DNA from: Corylus avellana
Taxonomy: Eukaryota; Streptophyta; Magnoliopsida; Fagales; Betulaceae
NCBI RefSeq assembly: GCF_901000735.1
Contig: NC_081544.1
Location: forward strand, 28,390,095-28,454,094
DNA length: 64,000 nt
Reading direction: 5' to 3'
Under the pieces are notes generated by a model that was not told where the DNA came from, searched no databases, and saw nothing but the letters and a program-made list of their open reading frames with translations. A program made the position numbers and the translations under genes. This document shows, piece by piece, positions 12,849-25,145 of the stretch (positions are counted from its first letter, which is position 1; every line of letters starts with the position of its first letter).

Positions 12849-14273
12849 TTGTAGGTTCTTTCTGCATGCATAAACAACAACCCAGATATGATTTTTAAGG
12901 TTGGTATTTGAAATCAGTCAATGAGGGAGAAAGAGAGGGTGGCAAAGTACTCTGAGAGAGAGAGAAAGAAAGCATAGTTTAAAAAAAAGAAGAATAACAA
13001 AGAGAAAAGAAAATGGAGATGACAAATTGGTTTTTGAGGATTATAAGAAAGCCAGCTATATGTACACAGTGTACACACACGGGGGAGATAGAGACAAAAG
13101 GGGAGCAAAGTATGAGGAAATCGGGAGAATGGGCAAGAGCATCTCCAAAACGTAGTAAAATGCTTAAATTAGTCCAATTTAACTATTTTTAGTCATTTTG
13201 GGTCTCCAACGGAATAGGTAGAATAGCATTTTTTACTCCGGCATGAATCTTCGTCTGTGGAACAACAAAAATCTGAGCAAACCCCAAGAGACCCATATGA
13301 AAATCAAAGGATTAATGTTGAGCTAAATGGTTTTTTAGCTCAACTGTGGATTCTATATTCTTTTCTTGTTTCTTTGGGGGCGTGCCCTGTGCTTATGATT
13401 CTCGATGATCTTCATGAATTTGGTTTATTTATGCAGCTCCTTGAGTATAGCTCAAACCTTCATGGCGGTTCAAAAACGTTAATATTTTATTATGATTTTG
13501 TTTAAAAAAGTGTTTTGTTATATAAAAATAAAATAATTTTAAATATTCTGAGTTCGTTTGAAAATGCTCTTTTTGAGATGTGAAAGGTTGAAAACAACTT
13601 CTCCATTTTCATTCATATTTGGAGTTGGTCTCTCACAACTTGTCATAACATTTCCAGCAGTTTCTTCATCATTTTTTTTATATTTAAAGATTCAAACTAT
13701 TTTTTACTTTTTTATATCAAAATACATCTCAATAGCTTCCATTAATCATTTTCTATATCATTAAAATATTTGTTTTTTATAATCATATTATATATATGAG
13801 AAGAGGCATGAGAGAGAAGAGAAGAGAGAGAATCATTTTTTTTTTTTTTAATAATCATAAGGATTGTAATAGCATAATCCAAAACATTGGGTTCCACTGT
13901 AACAATCCTAATTTTAGGGTTCATTTAAGGAGTCGATTGTGGGACTCTTTTGCCTTTTTTTTAGACATATTCCCTAAACTTAGAGAACAGACTTCCTTAT
14001 AAAGAGTCTACTGATAATCCTCTCATAATTGACTGCTAGAGGACATACATACACATTGTAGAAGTTACGGAATCTGTGCGGCAAACATTATCTTTTGAGC
14101 TTACAATATATATGGAAAAGCAACGTAAAGGTCTTAGGGTTTAATCTTGTATCAAATTACTATTTAGAGTTTAAACAGTAATAATGACACATAGGTTAAT
14201 CGTCATGTTATAGCCAGTAATTTATTAACGTGTGTATATAGTATTGAGTTAGCATCAATTAAAAATGAAAACG

Positions 14274-14421
14274 TTAGGTGCTCTCCTAGTATTTTTTTAG
14301 TCCTACGTGAATATTATTTTATAAATACTAAGTGAGAGAAATAATATAAACTTTATTTTTTTGTTTTTTTTTATAAAATAATATTTACCTAGGACTAAAA
14401 GAACACTAGGAGAGTACCTAA
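14274..14421. mobile_element. 148-bp MITE with long TIRs
   Basis: The left end 'ttaggtgctctcctagta' is mirrored by the right end 'cactaggagagtacctaa', and the next blocks ('agtcctacgtgaatattatt' and its inverse) also pair. It is a non-autonomous DNA transposon of uncertain superfamily. Confidence 0.75.
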
Positions 14422-16467
14422 AATTGCCCAATTTTTTTTTTTTTATAAAAAAAGGTGATTAAGAGTTGCATCACTCTAACCTAGGGGTGACCGAAAAACC
14501 CTAACCTAGAGGTTGTCAAAGAGGTTGGTTTGGCCACCATGAACATTATTTATTTATTTATTTTTCTCTTGATGTGGTGTTTTTTAAATGATTTGACGAA
14601 GTTAACTCGTTCTAACCCAACGATGTTTATAATGTCAGCAAATTACATATTTATCAGCCTACATGTTGTTGATGATAAGGCATGTCTCTAGGAGCGATTT
14701 GGTAAAACCTAAACCCTAAGGAGTGATTTGAGAAAAAGGTTAAACCCTAAGGACCTCTACAGTATTTTTTTGTTCCAAAAATATATCATAACTCTCATAA
14801 TAAAAGAAGAGTTAATAAATTTCAATTATGGGAACTTTTTTAGATTTGAGATGAAAAAGTTTTGTATTAAGAGAAATGAAAGATGAAAATGAGTAGGATA
14901 GTAAAATTTCCTGGAAGTGGCCTGTTCCTATTGGCTATTGGCTATTGGCCATGTTCATATCCTATTAGATCTACATGCTGATCATTTGATATTCAAATGG
15001 GATACTCATGCACATATAAATTTTATATTTTTAAAAGGATAGTTAAGGTTAGGGACTTATTTGCAATTATGCTGACCACATGAATGAAGTTGTATGCCAC
15101 TTTTTAAATCCTATGGAATTTATTACAAATCAATGCAAATATAAGGACTGATTCTACAATTTTTTATTTTTTTTTAAAAAGCTGAAGAATCCAGACAGAA
15201 ATTTATAAGGCCTTGTGGGACACGACGCCGTGTTGTTTTCAAAGCTAAGGGTCATATCTCTCTCTATCGCCAACGGTCAATTCTCTTTGATGATGCATTT
15301 TGGCCATTTCTACAAGTTGTTAAAGAGGGTTGATAGGTCACAAGGCTCCTTTCAAAAGCAAAGAATATTCTTTGTAAGGCCACGATACTTCACCGCCAGA
15401 AAATTAAGGCTCATTTTGGAGGAGTAATGCTATAAGTCATTTTTGTGTCATTTTAAGAATGATATTATAAAACTCTCTTTCTTGTTCATTACTGACTTGG
15501 GCGTCAGAACCCCTCCAATTCTCTAGGGCCGGCGGGGTCTGACGTCTTCTACATCTTTTACTTCTTTTGCAAATGAAGCTCTTCTTAGAAGATAGCTTGA
15601 GGCCATTGCTGATTTCATACACCAACATTCTTCAAAGCAATCTACAAACTCAAATCTTATGCTATTATTGTACAAATTAGTTGATGTGTAGTGCTTATAA
15701 ACTATTGGATCAACTTCTATTAAAAAATGCCCACAAATCAAATGATTTATGAACACTCCACATCAACCAAATTGTATAGAAGTTATATAAGAGTTGAGTT
15801 TTTAGATTTACTCTTCTTAATACAAGTTTATCCGCCACTCATCCATCAAGATATAATAGTAACATAGTTATCCATATATCTTTAGATCTCCGGAAACTTC
15901 AAGTGCAATAAAATTGACAAAATCAGTCATGCTCAAGATTGATCATGATGCCATCATCAAAGCTCAATTGCCACAACAAATGACATGACTTTTCAATGAA
16001 ATATCAATCTTCTCCCACAAGAACTCCCACTACTCATTATTTAAGAAATGTACATGTGTAGTTATCAACCCTAATTTTAATATCCAATAATTACCATAAT
16101 TTTGTGAAAGTCAATTTAATTAGTCTATAATTCACACAACTTGTATGTTTGATGGTTTCGCCCATTTACAAGTCAAAATAACAAAACTTATAGGCTTCGT
16201 TTGTTTAAAAAAAATATTTTGATGTAATATAAATGTAAAAAAATAAAAATAATAAAAAAAATTGTATTTTTAATTTATTTTTTGTTAATGTTTTTATTTT
16301 GAGAAAAGAAAACAAAAATTTTAACAAACGAAACCCTAATATATTAATAATAAGTAAAAATTAACCGCAATCACACCTGGCTCAAACAAATTTATTTTAT
16401 ATTTTAATTTTTGCAAAAAATCACTTTTCTATGTTTTCCCTTCACTTTTTCAAAACACTTACACCCA

Positions 16468-16684
16468 ATGGCAGAGCCATTTGAGGCTTTGGGGGTGCCG
16501 TGGCACCCCCAAAGCTTTTTTTAAAAAAATGTTTTTTGCTATTTTTCTACCCAAGTTCCACACGGCACCCTAAAAAAAGAAATTTTTTTTTCCTCTCCTA
16601 TTTATACAAGTTACCACTCGGTACCTTTAAAAAAATTTGAGCGTTAGCGACACCCTAAATATCAATTGTTTGGCTCCGCCATTG
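16468..16684. mobile_element. 217-bp MITE with a 10-bp near-perfect target duplication
   Basis: The ends 'atggcagagcca' and 'tggctccgccattg' are imperfect inverted repeats. The flanks are 'cttacaccca' at 16458-16467 and 'cttacactca' at 16685-16694, which match at nine of ten positions. A 9-10-bp duplication is typical of Mutator-like elements, so MULE-type is my best guess. The interior includes a GGGGGTGCCGTGGCACCCCC palindrome. Confidence 0.65.
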
Positions 16685-16930
16685 CTTACACTCAACTCAA
16701 CATTGTAACTATAAACTTTCACTATTTCATGTCTATACTATTTTTCAGGAATTTTTAAATGCTTGCCCACATAACTAATTACACTCAAACAATAAATAAA
16801 TTAGTCATAAAATTCAAATATCGACCAATAATGTGGAAGGATACGCAATCAGAACTCTCCCACGTAACTGGGAAAATAAAACTCAGCAAACAAACTTACT
16901 TACCAAAAAAAGAAAAAGAAAAAGAAATAA

Positions 16931-17488
16931 GGGGAAAGTCCACATACCCCCTCAAACTACCACCCAATTGACAGTCTTTCCCAAACTTTAAATTGCGACA
17001 ATGTACCCCTCAAACTACCAAAACATTGTCAATGTCCTCCTCATTGACGAAACTATCCTTAGTAAATTTTTTTTAAAAAAAATACAAAAAAAAAAAAAAA
17101 AAATTCGATTCTTTTTTTTTAATAAAAATTGAAAATTTTTCGTTTGTTTTTTTTTGTTGTAAAAAAAAAAATGTTTTCTTTTATAATTTTTAAATAAAAA
17201 TTTTCGTTTTTTTAAAACATATTTAAAAAAAATAAAAATTTCGGTTTTAAAAAAATCGTTTAAAAATTAAAATAATTTTTTAAAAAAATTAAAATTTTCG
17301 TTTTATTTTTTTTGAGTTTTAGGGATATTTTTGTCATATTGATAAATATATAGGGGCATTTTGATCTTTTTGTTAACTTTGGGGGATATTGACAATATTT
17401 TGGTATTTTAGGGGTACATTGTCGCAATTAAAAGTTTGGAGAATATCGTCAATTAGGTGGTATTTTGAGGGATAGGTGGACTTTACCC
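16931..17488. mobile_element. 558-bp fold-back element
   Basis: The left arm contains 'gaaagtccac', 'attgcgacaatgtacccct' and 'aacattgtcaat'. The right arm carries the inverses in mirror order: 'attgacaatattttgg', 'aggggtacattgtcgcaat' and 'gtggactttaccc'. The centre is an AT-rich homopolymer region. There is no coding capacity. The right end lies about 200 bp upstream of the receptor start codon. Confidence 0.75.
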
Positions 17489-17636
17489 ACTAAATAAATA
17501 AAAAAACCCCGGTTCAAACCAAAATCAAACTCGAGCGAAAAAAGTCTCTCTGTGTTGCTGGATCAATCAGAGATCTGAGAAAGTCACGTACAAAATTTTC
17601 CGAGAGAGCGCATTTTTCCCTTGATCCAAACGCACG

Positions 17637-17646
17637 CTATATAATT
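17637..17646 (+). promoter_or_regulatory. Possible TATA box of the K/HDEL receptor gene
   Basis: 'ctatataatt' lies about 40 bp before the ATG at 17685, ahead of a GA-rich leader. It would give a very short leader, so transcription may also start upstream. Confidence 0.3.
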
Positions 17647-17684
17647 TAGCAAAAAAGAGAGGGAGAGAGGGGGAAAAGAGAAAG

Positions 17685-20600
17685 ATGAATTTATTCAGAT
17701 TAGCTGGGGACATGACCCATTTGGCAAGCGTCATCGTTTTGCTCCTCAAGATCCACACCATCAAATCCTGCGCTGGTTTGTACTACTCTCTCTCTCTCGC
17801 TCTATATCCAGTTTCTGTTCCAATTATGGATGATTTTAATCTGTACATTTGTATATAAATGTATATTATGCATTTGTATGTATGTATAACCGTGAGTTAG
17901 GATTTTCTAAGTTATGTTCGTTGTTTGGTAGCTGAGAAAAAAATGGAGAAAATGGAAGGGGAATTTGAATTGAATGTATAATGTTTTTTGTTGTTTTAGT
18001 TTCTATGAGGGAGAATTTGTTCATTTCAGCTGAGACAAATAGGACTGGGCTCAGTTGACCTGGGGTGACTTGTTTCCTAGGTTTCAAATGGCCGAATGTC
18101 TGAACTAAGAGTTTTGATTCCCTATGATTTGCTGCATTTTCTCAGCAACCAGCAGAACTTGAGGTTGTGTTGTTATGGCAATTTCAAATATGGGGACTGG
18201 AGGGAAATGAAATTATGGCATTGTAGCATATTGTCATCCGTGGAATTCTGTAGATTTAGAATTGTATCATTACAAGCTATTGCATTGCGTCTTAGATGAT
18301 TCTTTCTTCTTCTTCTTTTTTTTTTTTTTTTTTTTTTTTTTTGGGGGGGGGGTGTTGGGGTTGGATTAGGTTAGTTGATTCTGTTTGGATGGGTTCACTG
18401 AATTTTGGCTGATTTTATTAATGGGTACATGAGAAGTAGATGCTGTCATTTGATGGAAATGGGTACACAGGAATGCGTGTTTAATGGTGGTTTTGAACAA
18501 TCTAAAAACTTCTAGATATATTTTCATGACCAAACACGGTCAACGGAGTAGTTACTAGTTTAGAGAACAATTTGATAAGTAGTTGAGAGATACAAATCTG
18601 ATATAAAAAATGCTAAGCTAACAGGTCAGTATTAAATCTTTATCTCTTATCACCAAACGAGGATTTCACGAATAGTTATAGTTGAGTGGACTAAAAAGAG
18701 CTACTTCTAAGTTAGAACTAAGAAAGAAACTTGACTATGTTAATACTACGTTATGATTAACAGAGAAGCTTTAGAAGTGAGGTTTAGCATGAATAGGATT
18801 AAGACAAAGTAAAATGTACTTTTTTTTTTGGTCTTAAATAATGCAATTCATTTTATACTAAGACTGGTAAAAAGTCGGTGGCTTATGTGAATTGGGACAG
18901 GCATGAAGTCTACAATGTTTTATCTTGGATTGATAATCAGTAGGGCAAAGGGGATCTAAGTGGTGGTTGGTTGCAAAATCAAAAGGTATTGGGTGAAATC
19001 AAGAGGTGTTTTTGAGTTGTCATGTAATTCATATATATCAAATTGATGGGATAAATTTGGGGGAATTTTCAATAACAATGTGATTATGCAAACAACACTT
19101 GATGGTATGGAAATGCCACAATCATGTGATAAAATTAGCTTTAAAGTAACACACTTAGAGGATGGTTTTTACGGGAGATGATTGGGAAGATTAGAAACAA
19201 TTGTGTTAAATTAATTAGTTAATTATTTAAATAAATAAAATTTATACTATATATGAAGATGAAGTGCACTGGTGCCTTGCCTTATTAGAAGTGCTGTCAG
19301 CTTTGGCTGAGTTGCAGAACAGTCAAATGATCATACCAAATTAAGGGGTTTTGCTGATGCCGATGGTAGCACAAATTTGAGGACAAGATGACAAAATGTC
19401 TGTTGAGATGGTTTAGTTTTTTTTTTTCTTTTTTTTTTTTAATGAATGAGATGGTTTGGTTATGTTAAACGAAAGATAATACAAATGAATTAGTTCAGGC
19501 TAGATTTTATGGGTAGGAGGCAGGTCCAAGTGATTGACAAATGGAAAAGAGGGAGGGGATTGGGGGGAGGTTGTGATGTGAAAAGGTCTAGTGACTTTTG
19601 TTAGCAGTCCAAACTGAGGAGATTTTGTATCTACACTGATGTTCAAGATATTTTTGAATCCCCTTGCTTTGAATATAATCTTATCCAAAATGGTTCTGAG
19701 GGAGGTTCTATGACTCATCTTCCTTATATCTGTCAATTTTCTAAGTGAAGATTTTGTACCTTGACTCTCTTGTTGAGATATCTATCATGTCAAAATCAGG
19801 AAATCATTACTTAGGATTTCTTTCTCTAGTTTTTCTTAAATGCTCTTGTGCATGCATCACATGCGACATCTTCTAATTAAAATCTTTTATCATTTCTTTC
19901 TTGTTAATGTTCTCATTTTTTTTTTTAAGGGGTCCTGACACCTTAGCTATATGGCGAAGAACACTATTTTTCATAGTATTTGCTCGCCAATATACATGTT
20001 TATGAGAATTTGTGTATGTAAAGTTCTCTATCTTTAGATAATTAGTTGAATCTTACATCCTCTTGTATTCACTTCAATTTCAATCTTATTTGGCTGTGCA
20101 TGCGATGATTTATATGTTGTCTAGTATTATTACTAGGTGTTCTTTGGATGATGTCTATCATATGTTATACTTTCTCTTAGAAAGGTAGTAGTCTATGAAT
20201 GAAATTTGACTGGCTGCATTTTATGCAGGAATTTCCTTGAAGACGCAAGAACTCTACGCTCTTGTTTTTGCTGCGCGCTATTTGGATATATGCACCCATT
20301 TCATCTCACTTTATAATACCATAATGAAGTTAATATTCTTGGGGAGCTCTTTCTCGATCGTTTGGTATATAAGACGCCACAAAATAGTACGCAGATCCTA
20401 TGATAAGGACCAAGACACTTTTCGGCATGTTTTCCTCGTGTTACCTTGCTTGCTTTTGGCATTACTTATACACGATAAATTCACCTTTAGAGAGGTATCT
20501 CAATTACATAGTTTACAAGGTCTTAAATCTGGTATCTAATTTTTGTTCCTATCTCATTAGAAACTATGTAACGTTTCTATTTAACTTCTAGATTGTGAAA

Positions 20601-22445
20601 ATGATAGGGGTACTTTCACCATATTTTAGATATCCTATGCGCTTACAATAAATGTAATTGAGCAGGTACTGTGGACTTTTTCGCTATATTTGGAGGCAGT
20701 TGCTATAGTGCCCCAGCTGCTATTGTTGCAAAGGACAAGAAATATTGACAACCTGACTGGACAATATGTTTTCCTACTTGGGTAATATGCTATTTTCAAC
20801 TTCCATCTTATTGTTTCAGAGGACAAAATGTTATTGATTACTTGACTGGACAATATCTGCTATATCTTGAGTAACTCCACAATCTGGTGCCTTTTTAACA
20901 ACCCTAAGTTGAGCTCCCATATAGGATATATGAGTTTATTTGCTACAATAAACACACTTAACATATCTACCCTAAGCATATTCCTGGTAAGGCCCAAATT
21001 GAGTAGGTGAGTTCAATTACCTTGTAAAAGTAAGATTCCACGACACTTGAAAATTTTCTGAAGGTGTTTTCATTACAAAATATTGCCCTGACATGAAAAA
21101 ATAAAAATAAAACCTTGAATTTATGGATAAAAGACCTTACGGTAAAATTGTAGCAATCTTCCAGATCTCCTATTTCTTCTGAATCTTCCTTATCCAGACC
21201 TTCTTTCTTGTTATGAAGTTATACCAAATTTGGCGAAAGGAATGCGTTTGATTTGGTCCAATAAATCAGTAGGTGACATCTTCCTTGTAATGTGTTAAAA
21301 ACTTAATTCAACCAGGAGAACATTTGAATATATGTACTACCTATCTGGTCCTTTGAAAATAAGAAAAGAGAAGCAATCATTTTACAAGTTGGACTTTATG
21401 TCTATCCTTCTAAGTTCATGCTTAATAGAGCTTGTGGAGATTATTGGAGTAACCAGATACCTCAAAACTGTTATAAAATTCATCCCCGTTGATTCCTTTC
21501 TAATCTCATTGCTTGGATTTTAGCTTTTCGTTGTGGTCAGGGCAATGTTAACTTGTTTGACAAGGTAATTTATACAATATATTCAATTAAATACAGATAT
21601 CTATGTGATCTTATCAATTGAAAACTGTGTTTGTATTTCTTGCATGTATGTGTATTAATATGATATGTACCCAGGAATGATGTATAGACTCAAATCAGAT
21701 AATCGGATTGTGATGTCTTTTTTCAAGTATTTACCTACTTTCCAGCCTTCCTCTTGGCCAGGAGCAAGTACTAAATGGTAAACGTAAAAAAGAAAAAGAA
21801 AACATGCTGTGTGTGGAAAAGATGAATTGCAGTAGCTCAAGCCTTTCTGAATTGCCATTTATCTGACATCACATGATATTTCTGTGTGTTCTTGTACAAA
21901 CTGCTCTGTCATTCGTTGGTTGAAACGTTGAATGTGTTTTAATCAAGTTTGCTTCCCTTACTGCAGTGCGTATCGAGCATTGTATATATTGAACTGGATG
22001 TATCGCTACTTTACTGAGGACAATCATGTCCAATGGATAAGTATGGCTCTCTCTCTCTCTCTCTTCGTGTGTGGACATGCGCATGCATGCATGTCTTGTG
22101 GAGATATATGTGTGTGCCTTCGTGTATGTGATGCATGAAGACATGCATTTTTTTGAATTTCGTTGCACCTGATTGTCAACTTTTCAATGATATTCTGCCC
22201 TTTTCCTTTCTTTTTCTTGTCTGGTTCTGAGAAATTTGGCTCTGCTCATGCAGCTTGGATATCAGGGCTTATCCAGACGCTGCTCTATGCCGATTTTTTC
22301 TACTATTACTTTCAGAGGTAAATGTTTGAATCTTGCTCAAGCTTTTCAAACATCTTTATATATGCTATTTATAACATACAATGGTGATCCCTTCTTAATG
22401 TCTTGCAGCTGGAAGAACAATGAGAAACTCCAGTTACCAGCTTGA
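17685..22445 (+). CDS. ERD2: ER lumen protein-retaining receptor (K/HDEL receptor, ERD2 family)
   Basis: Exons are 17685-17775, 20229-20494, 20666-20781, 21967-22040, 22254-22317 and 22409-22445 (215 aa), with continuous phase. The protein begins MNLFRLAGDMTHLASV and contains ISLKTQELYALVF, RRSYDKDQDTFRH, NIDNLTGQYVF and YRYFTEDNH. It ends KLQLPA. These are the signature stretches of plant ERD2, and the length matches the family. It is a multi-span protein of about seven hydrophobic helices that binds C-terminal K/HDEL signals in the Golgi and returns escaped ER chaperones by COPI traffic. Some positions differ from the canonical plant protein (for example ICTHFISLYNTIMK), so it may be a divergent family member. 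It converges with the SIN3-like gene, 343 bp away. The last two exons recur at 27287-27478. Confidence 0.95.
19404..19461 (-). mobile_element. Tail-only retroposition scar in receptor intron 1
   Basis: The direct repeats 'tgagatggtttagtt' (19404-19418) and 'tgagatggtttggtt' (19447-19461) flank 28 bp of T-rich DNA ending 'aatgaa'. Read on the minus strand this is 'ttcatt' followed by a poly(A) tail. It looks like a non-LTR insertion truncated to its tail, with a 15-bp target duplication (one mismatch). Confidence 0.7.
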
Positions 22446-22788
22446 TCATCTTTGACCATGGTGGTTAGGCTTAGGTTGCCGTTAGCATACATGAATATGT
22501 AATAACCTAGCTACTTACATACCCAACAAAAAAAAAAAAAAATGTAATAGCATATATTTGATTCTTATATATATATATATTTTTTTTCATGTGCTTCAGC
22601 TATCTTCTTAGATGTGTCTGATGATGTTTTGATTTTTACAGTAAATTGGGTAGCATGACATAATAAGATAAGAGGAATCAGAATAATCGTTCACAGCTCA
22701 CCAAAATTCAATATCCATAAAAAAATATAAAGAAATACGTATATAACATAGCCATTAGGCAGATAAATTTTAATCTCTACAACTGAAA

Positions 22789-23820
22789 TTAAATTCCTTG
22801 AGAATATTTGTTGAATGTAAAACACCTCGCCCACTCCTTCACTTCCTCTAGCTTTTGCTGAAGCCGTCGTACAATTACCGGCAAGGCATCTGTTGGATTC
22901 GCACGTAGGACGCGAAGAAACTCAATCCCCTGTTCGCCGTACAGATTCTCAATGCATCTCAAATGCATAGCACTCAAACCCTCTCCTCCAACTCGGATTG
23001 GATTCTCTGAATTCATGATGAGCTTCTCCGCAGCCTCTCTTGTAGAAGCCATTGATGCCACCAACATATCCAACTCATACTTCTTATCTTCATAATCATC
23101 TCGAAGTTTTTCCTCTTCACTTTTTGTTCTCCCTTGTGAAGAGTCACCACTCTCAGAAAAATTTGCCGATATTCTCAAACAGTTATTCAACAGGGGATCC
23201 TCTTGATCAAGATGTGGCATCTTGTCTTTGGTAGGCAATACGTAATAACTGTGAGTAACCCGTTGACACTTAGAGAAATCAGGCTTGACGTATAGGCAAT
23301 CTGATTCTTCCAACCTTTTTCTTTTCTTTGTACCGCCAAGAAACCCATCAAACTCTTCCAGAAGCCATGGATGGCATTGAAGAATATCGGCAGCGAGAAG
23401 GCTCAAATCACTCTTCTCAATCTCTCCGGAAGAGTAAAGGTGACAATGGACCAATATCTCCCTCAACGCAGATTGACCCAAAACCTTGGCGATCTTCCTG
23501 AACAACAACTTCCCTCGGTCGTACGCATCCTTTAAGCCATGTTTTTCGATCGCCTGAAAGATTGAGGCAGTAGACTTCTCCTTCTCCTCCTCCTCCTTCA
23601 CTATGGGATCCGACGCAAAGATGGAGAACCAATCAAGTAGATCCTGATGGCCCTCAAAAAGAGCACCGACCTTAATGCGAAGGAAGCCCATGTCCACTTT
23701 CCCATCTCCGTACAGTTTGATGGCTTGGAAGAATTTCACGTAGACACCATCCTCATGGCGGAAGCGGAGGTTCACCTCGTTCATCAAGTTCATGGCGTCC
23801 CTCAACCATGATTTTTCCAT
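22789..23820 (-). CDS. Short intronless SIN3-like protein 1 (PAH plus partial HDAC-interaction domain)
   Basis: A single exon encodes 343 aa. Residues 8-70 resemble a paired amphipathic helix: FRHEDGVYVKFFQAIKLY, then VGALFEGHQDLLDWFSIF. Residues 84-160 form a second, weaker PAH-like helical unit. Residues 165-169 (KKRKR) are a likely nuclear localisation signal. Residues 185-335 match the start of the Sin3 HDAC-interaction domain: CQRVTHSYYVLP, KKYELDMLV, LRCIENLYGEQG, ALPVIVRRLQQK and EWARC. Full plant SIN3-like corepressors exceed 1000 aa; this protein stops just past the EWARC stretch. It may be a nuclear decoy or modulator of histone-deacetylase corepressor complexes, which is inference. 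The absence of introns suggests a retrocopy origin. The start is the ATG conserved in the second copy. Confidence 0.8.
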   Translation of the reverse strand: MEKSWLRDAMNLMNEVNLRFRHEDGVYVKFFQAIKLYGDGKVDMGFLRIKVGALFEGHQDLLDWFSIFASDPIVKEEEEKEKSTASIFQAIEKHGLKDAYDRGKLLFRKIAKVLGQSALREILVHCHLYSSGEIEKSDLSLLAADILQCHPWLLEEFDGFLGGTKKRKRLEESDCLYVKPDFSKCQRVTHSYYVLPTKDKMPHLDQEDPLLNNCLRISANFSESGDSSQGRTKSEEEKLRDDYEDKKYELDMLVASMASTREAAEKLIMNSENPIRVGGEGLSAMHLRCIENLYGEQGIEFLRVLRANPTDALPVIVRRLQQKLEEVKEWARCFTFNKYSQGI

Positions 23821-23910
23821 GACAGACTGATTACCGACAAAGTTGGTGGTGGGTACTGAGGCGTTGGTTTCTCCTTACTCAGACAAGTGCCGGGAGTTCT
23901 CCTTACTCTT

Positions 23911-23918
23911 TATTTATA
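23911..23918 (-). promoter_or_regulatory. TATA box of SIN3-like 1
   Basis: TATAAATA on the minus strand, about 90 bp upstream of the ATG, is conserved with the second copy at 28933-28940 in an otherwise diverging upstream region. Confidence 0.6.
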
Positions 23919-24695
23919 GATTTCGCAAAAGACAAGTGCTGTGTGACGGCAATGCGCGTCAGGCGCCGGAATTGCCTTTAGTAACTAATTCACGCGTTTT
24001 CGAAATTATAAAACTTAAACTTAATTCTATTAAATTATTTTGTTAAATCTAATCAAAATTCTTAAAATACTAATATTTTTTTTAGGGTAATTATATAATA
24101 GAGGTGGGCCAGGTGGCGAGACAACCCTCTCTTCTGGAGCAGCGGCTCTGGCTTGCCTCCCAAACACGACGCTACGAATACGAAGGCAAGAACGGCGAGC
24201 AATGGCGCTGCGGATGACAGCAGGGGGCGCTCGGTGACGAAAGGTTCGTGGGTCGATGCGGGTCGCCGCGGCGTGTGACTTCTGAGGTTTGGACTTCTTT
24301 TTGCGATGGAATTCTGAGTTTTTTTGGATTGACTGTTGGTTTGGAAGTGATTTGGGGTTGCGTTTTGATTAGTTTTATGCGGGAGAAATGAATGGGGTGA
24401 GTGAAACATAGAATTTTGGTTTGAATTCTTTGCAATTTGTTGTCTCTGCAGAGTGAGGCTGAGCAAGAATGTGGCTCATCAACATTCTCCGCGAATTTGG
24501 TACAAACTGGGTAGACCCATTTTCTTTTTGAGATATTGTATGATGTTAGTGGGAAAGGGAACACATTTCGTTGATTGGTTTTGCCCTTTTTGTATGGTTC
24601 TCTTTCAGTCCAGGGAACCACCTGATTCTCTCCCTCTTCATCTCTGCACCCCTGTTTTGATTTATTATTATTATTTTTTGTTTTGTTTTTTACTT

Positions 24696-24732
<37 letters not shown>

Positions 24733-24978
24733 TTTATTTTTACAAGGGTAATTTCATAAAAAAAAAAAAAAAAAAAAAACCCAACTTTCTTCATCGTCTC
24801 AACATTGGCCTTTCATGCATCATTATTATTAATTCATTATCATTATATATATAATAGCGGAAGCATTCTGGGAGAATGCCTGGAATTCTGTCAAGTGGCA
24901 ACTTTGAATAGTTAAACGGTGAGTTTAATGTTTTGTCTCTTTCTTCTTTCTTTTTCTTCTTTTCTTCCTCATTTCACA

Positions 24979-25145
24979 CGCAACTACCCCACTCTCCCTC
25001 TTACTTTTCTCTTTCTTTCTTTCTTCTTTTCTTCCTTCCTTCTTCATGCCTCCTGCCTCACTCCTTCCCTCCCCCTCTTCTTCTCACCCACGGTCTCCCT
25101 CTTTCTTCTATTCTCTCACACTCGGTTTGGGTGTTGATTTTTGGG
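24979..25145 (+). repeat. Pyrimidine-rich direct repeat, copy 1
   Basis: This copy starts 'cgcaactaccccactctccc' and ends 'ggtttgggtgttgatttttg'. It is nearly identical to 25496-25662 apart from length changes in the CTTT tract. The period is 517 bp. Confidence 0.85.

Larger units (their letters stand above)
12849..17684. other. Divergent spacer between the PAP and K/HDEL receptor genes
   Basis: This 4.8-kb spacer holds both promoters. It contains the three MITE or fold-back elements listed separately and a fragment near 13137 ('gagcatctccaaaacg') resembling the end of a common plant MITE. The rest is AT-rich sequence with poly(A)/poly(T) runs. I find no convincing gene; the small open frames at 13257-13505, 13558-13764 and 15215-15427 lack recognisable domains. 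Confidence 0.6.
22066..24010. repeat. Segmental duplication, copy A (intact receptor 3' end and SIN3-like 1)
   Basis: From 'gtgtgtggacatgcgcatgc' in receptor intron 4 to the promoter of the SIN3-like gene, this block matches 27096-29080 closely and in the same order and orientation. It covers receptor exons 5-6, the 3' flank, the whole SIN3-like gene and about 190 bp upstream of it. Similarity is highest up to the SIN3-like start and becomes patchy upstream. Confidence 0.9.

Noticed and set aside
13257..13505. 82-codon frame upstream of PAP
   Set aside because: No family resemblance, adjacent to MITE-like sequence, and ended by AT-rich DNA.
18296..18382. Possible tail-only scar ('gatgattct' ... 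'gttgattctg') around the poly(T) in receptor intron 1
   Set aside because: The shared flank is only about 7 bp and imperfect, so I left it out of the scar set.
24100..24300. GC-rich patch as a possible gene start
   Set aside because: The ATG frames are short, and neither strand shows a recognisable protein or matching splice structure.
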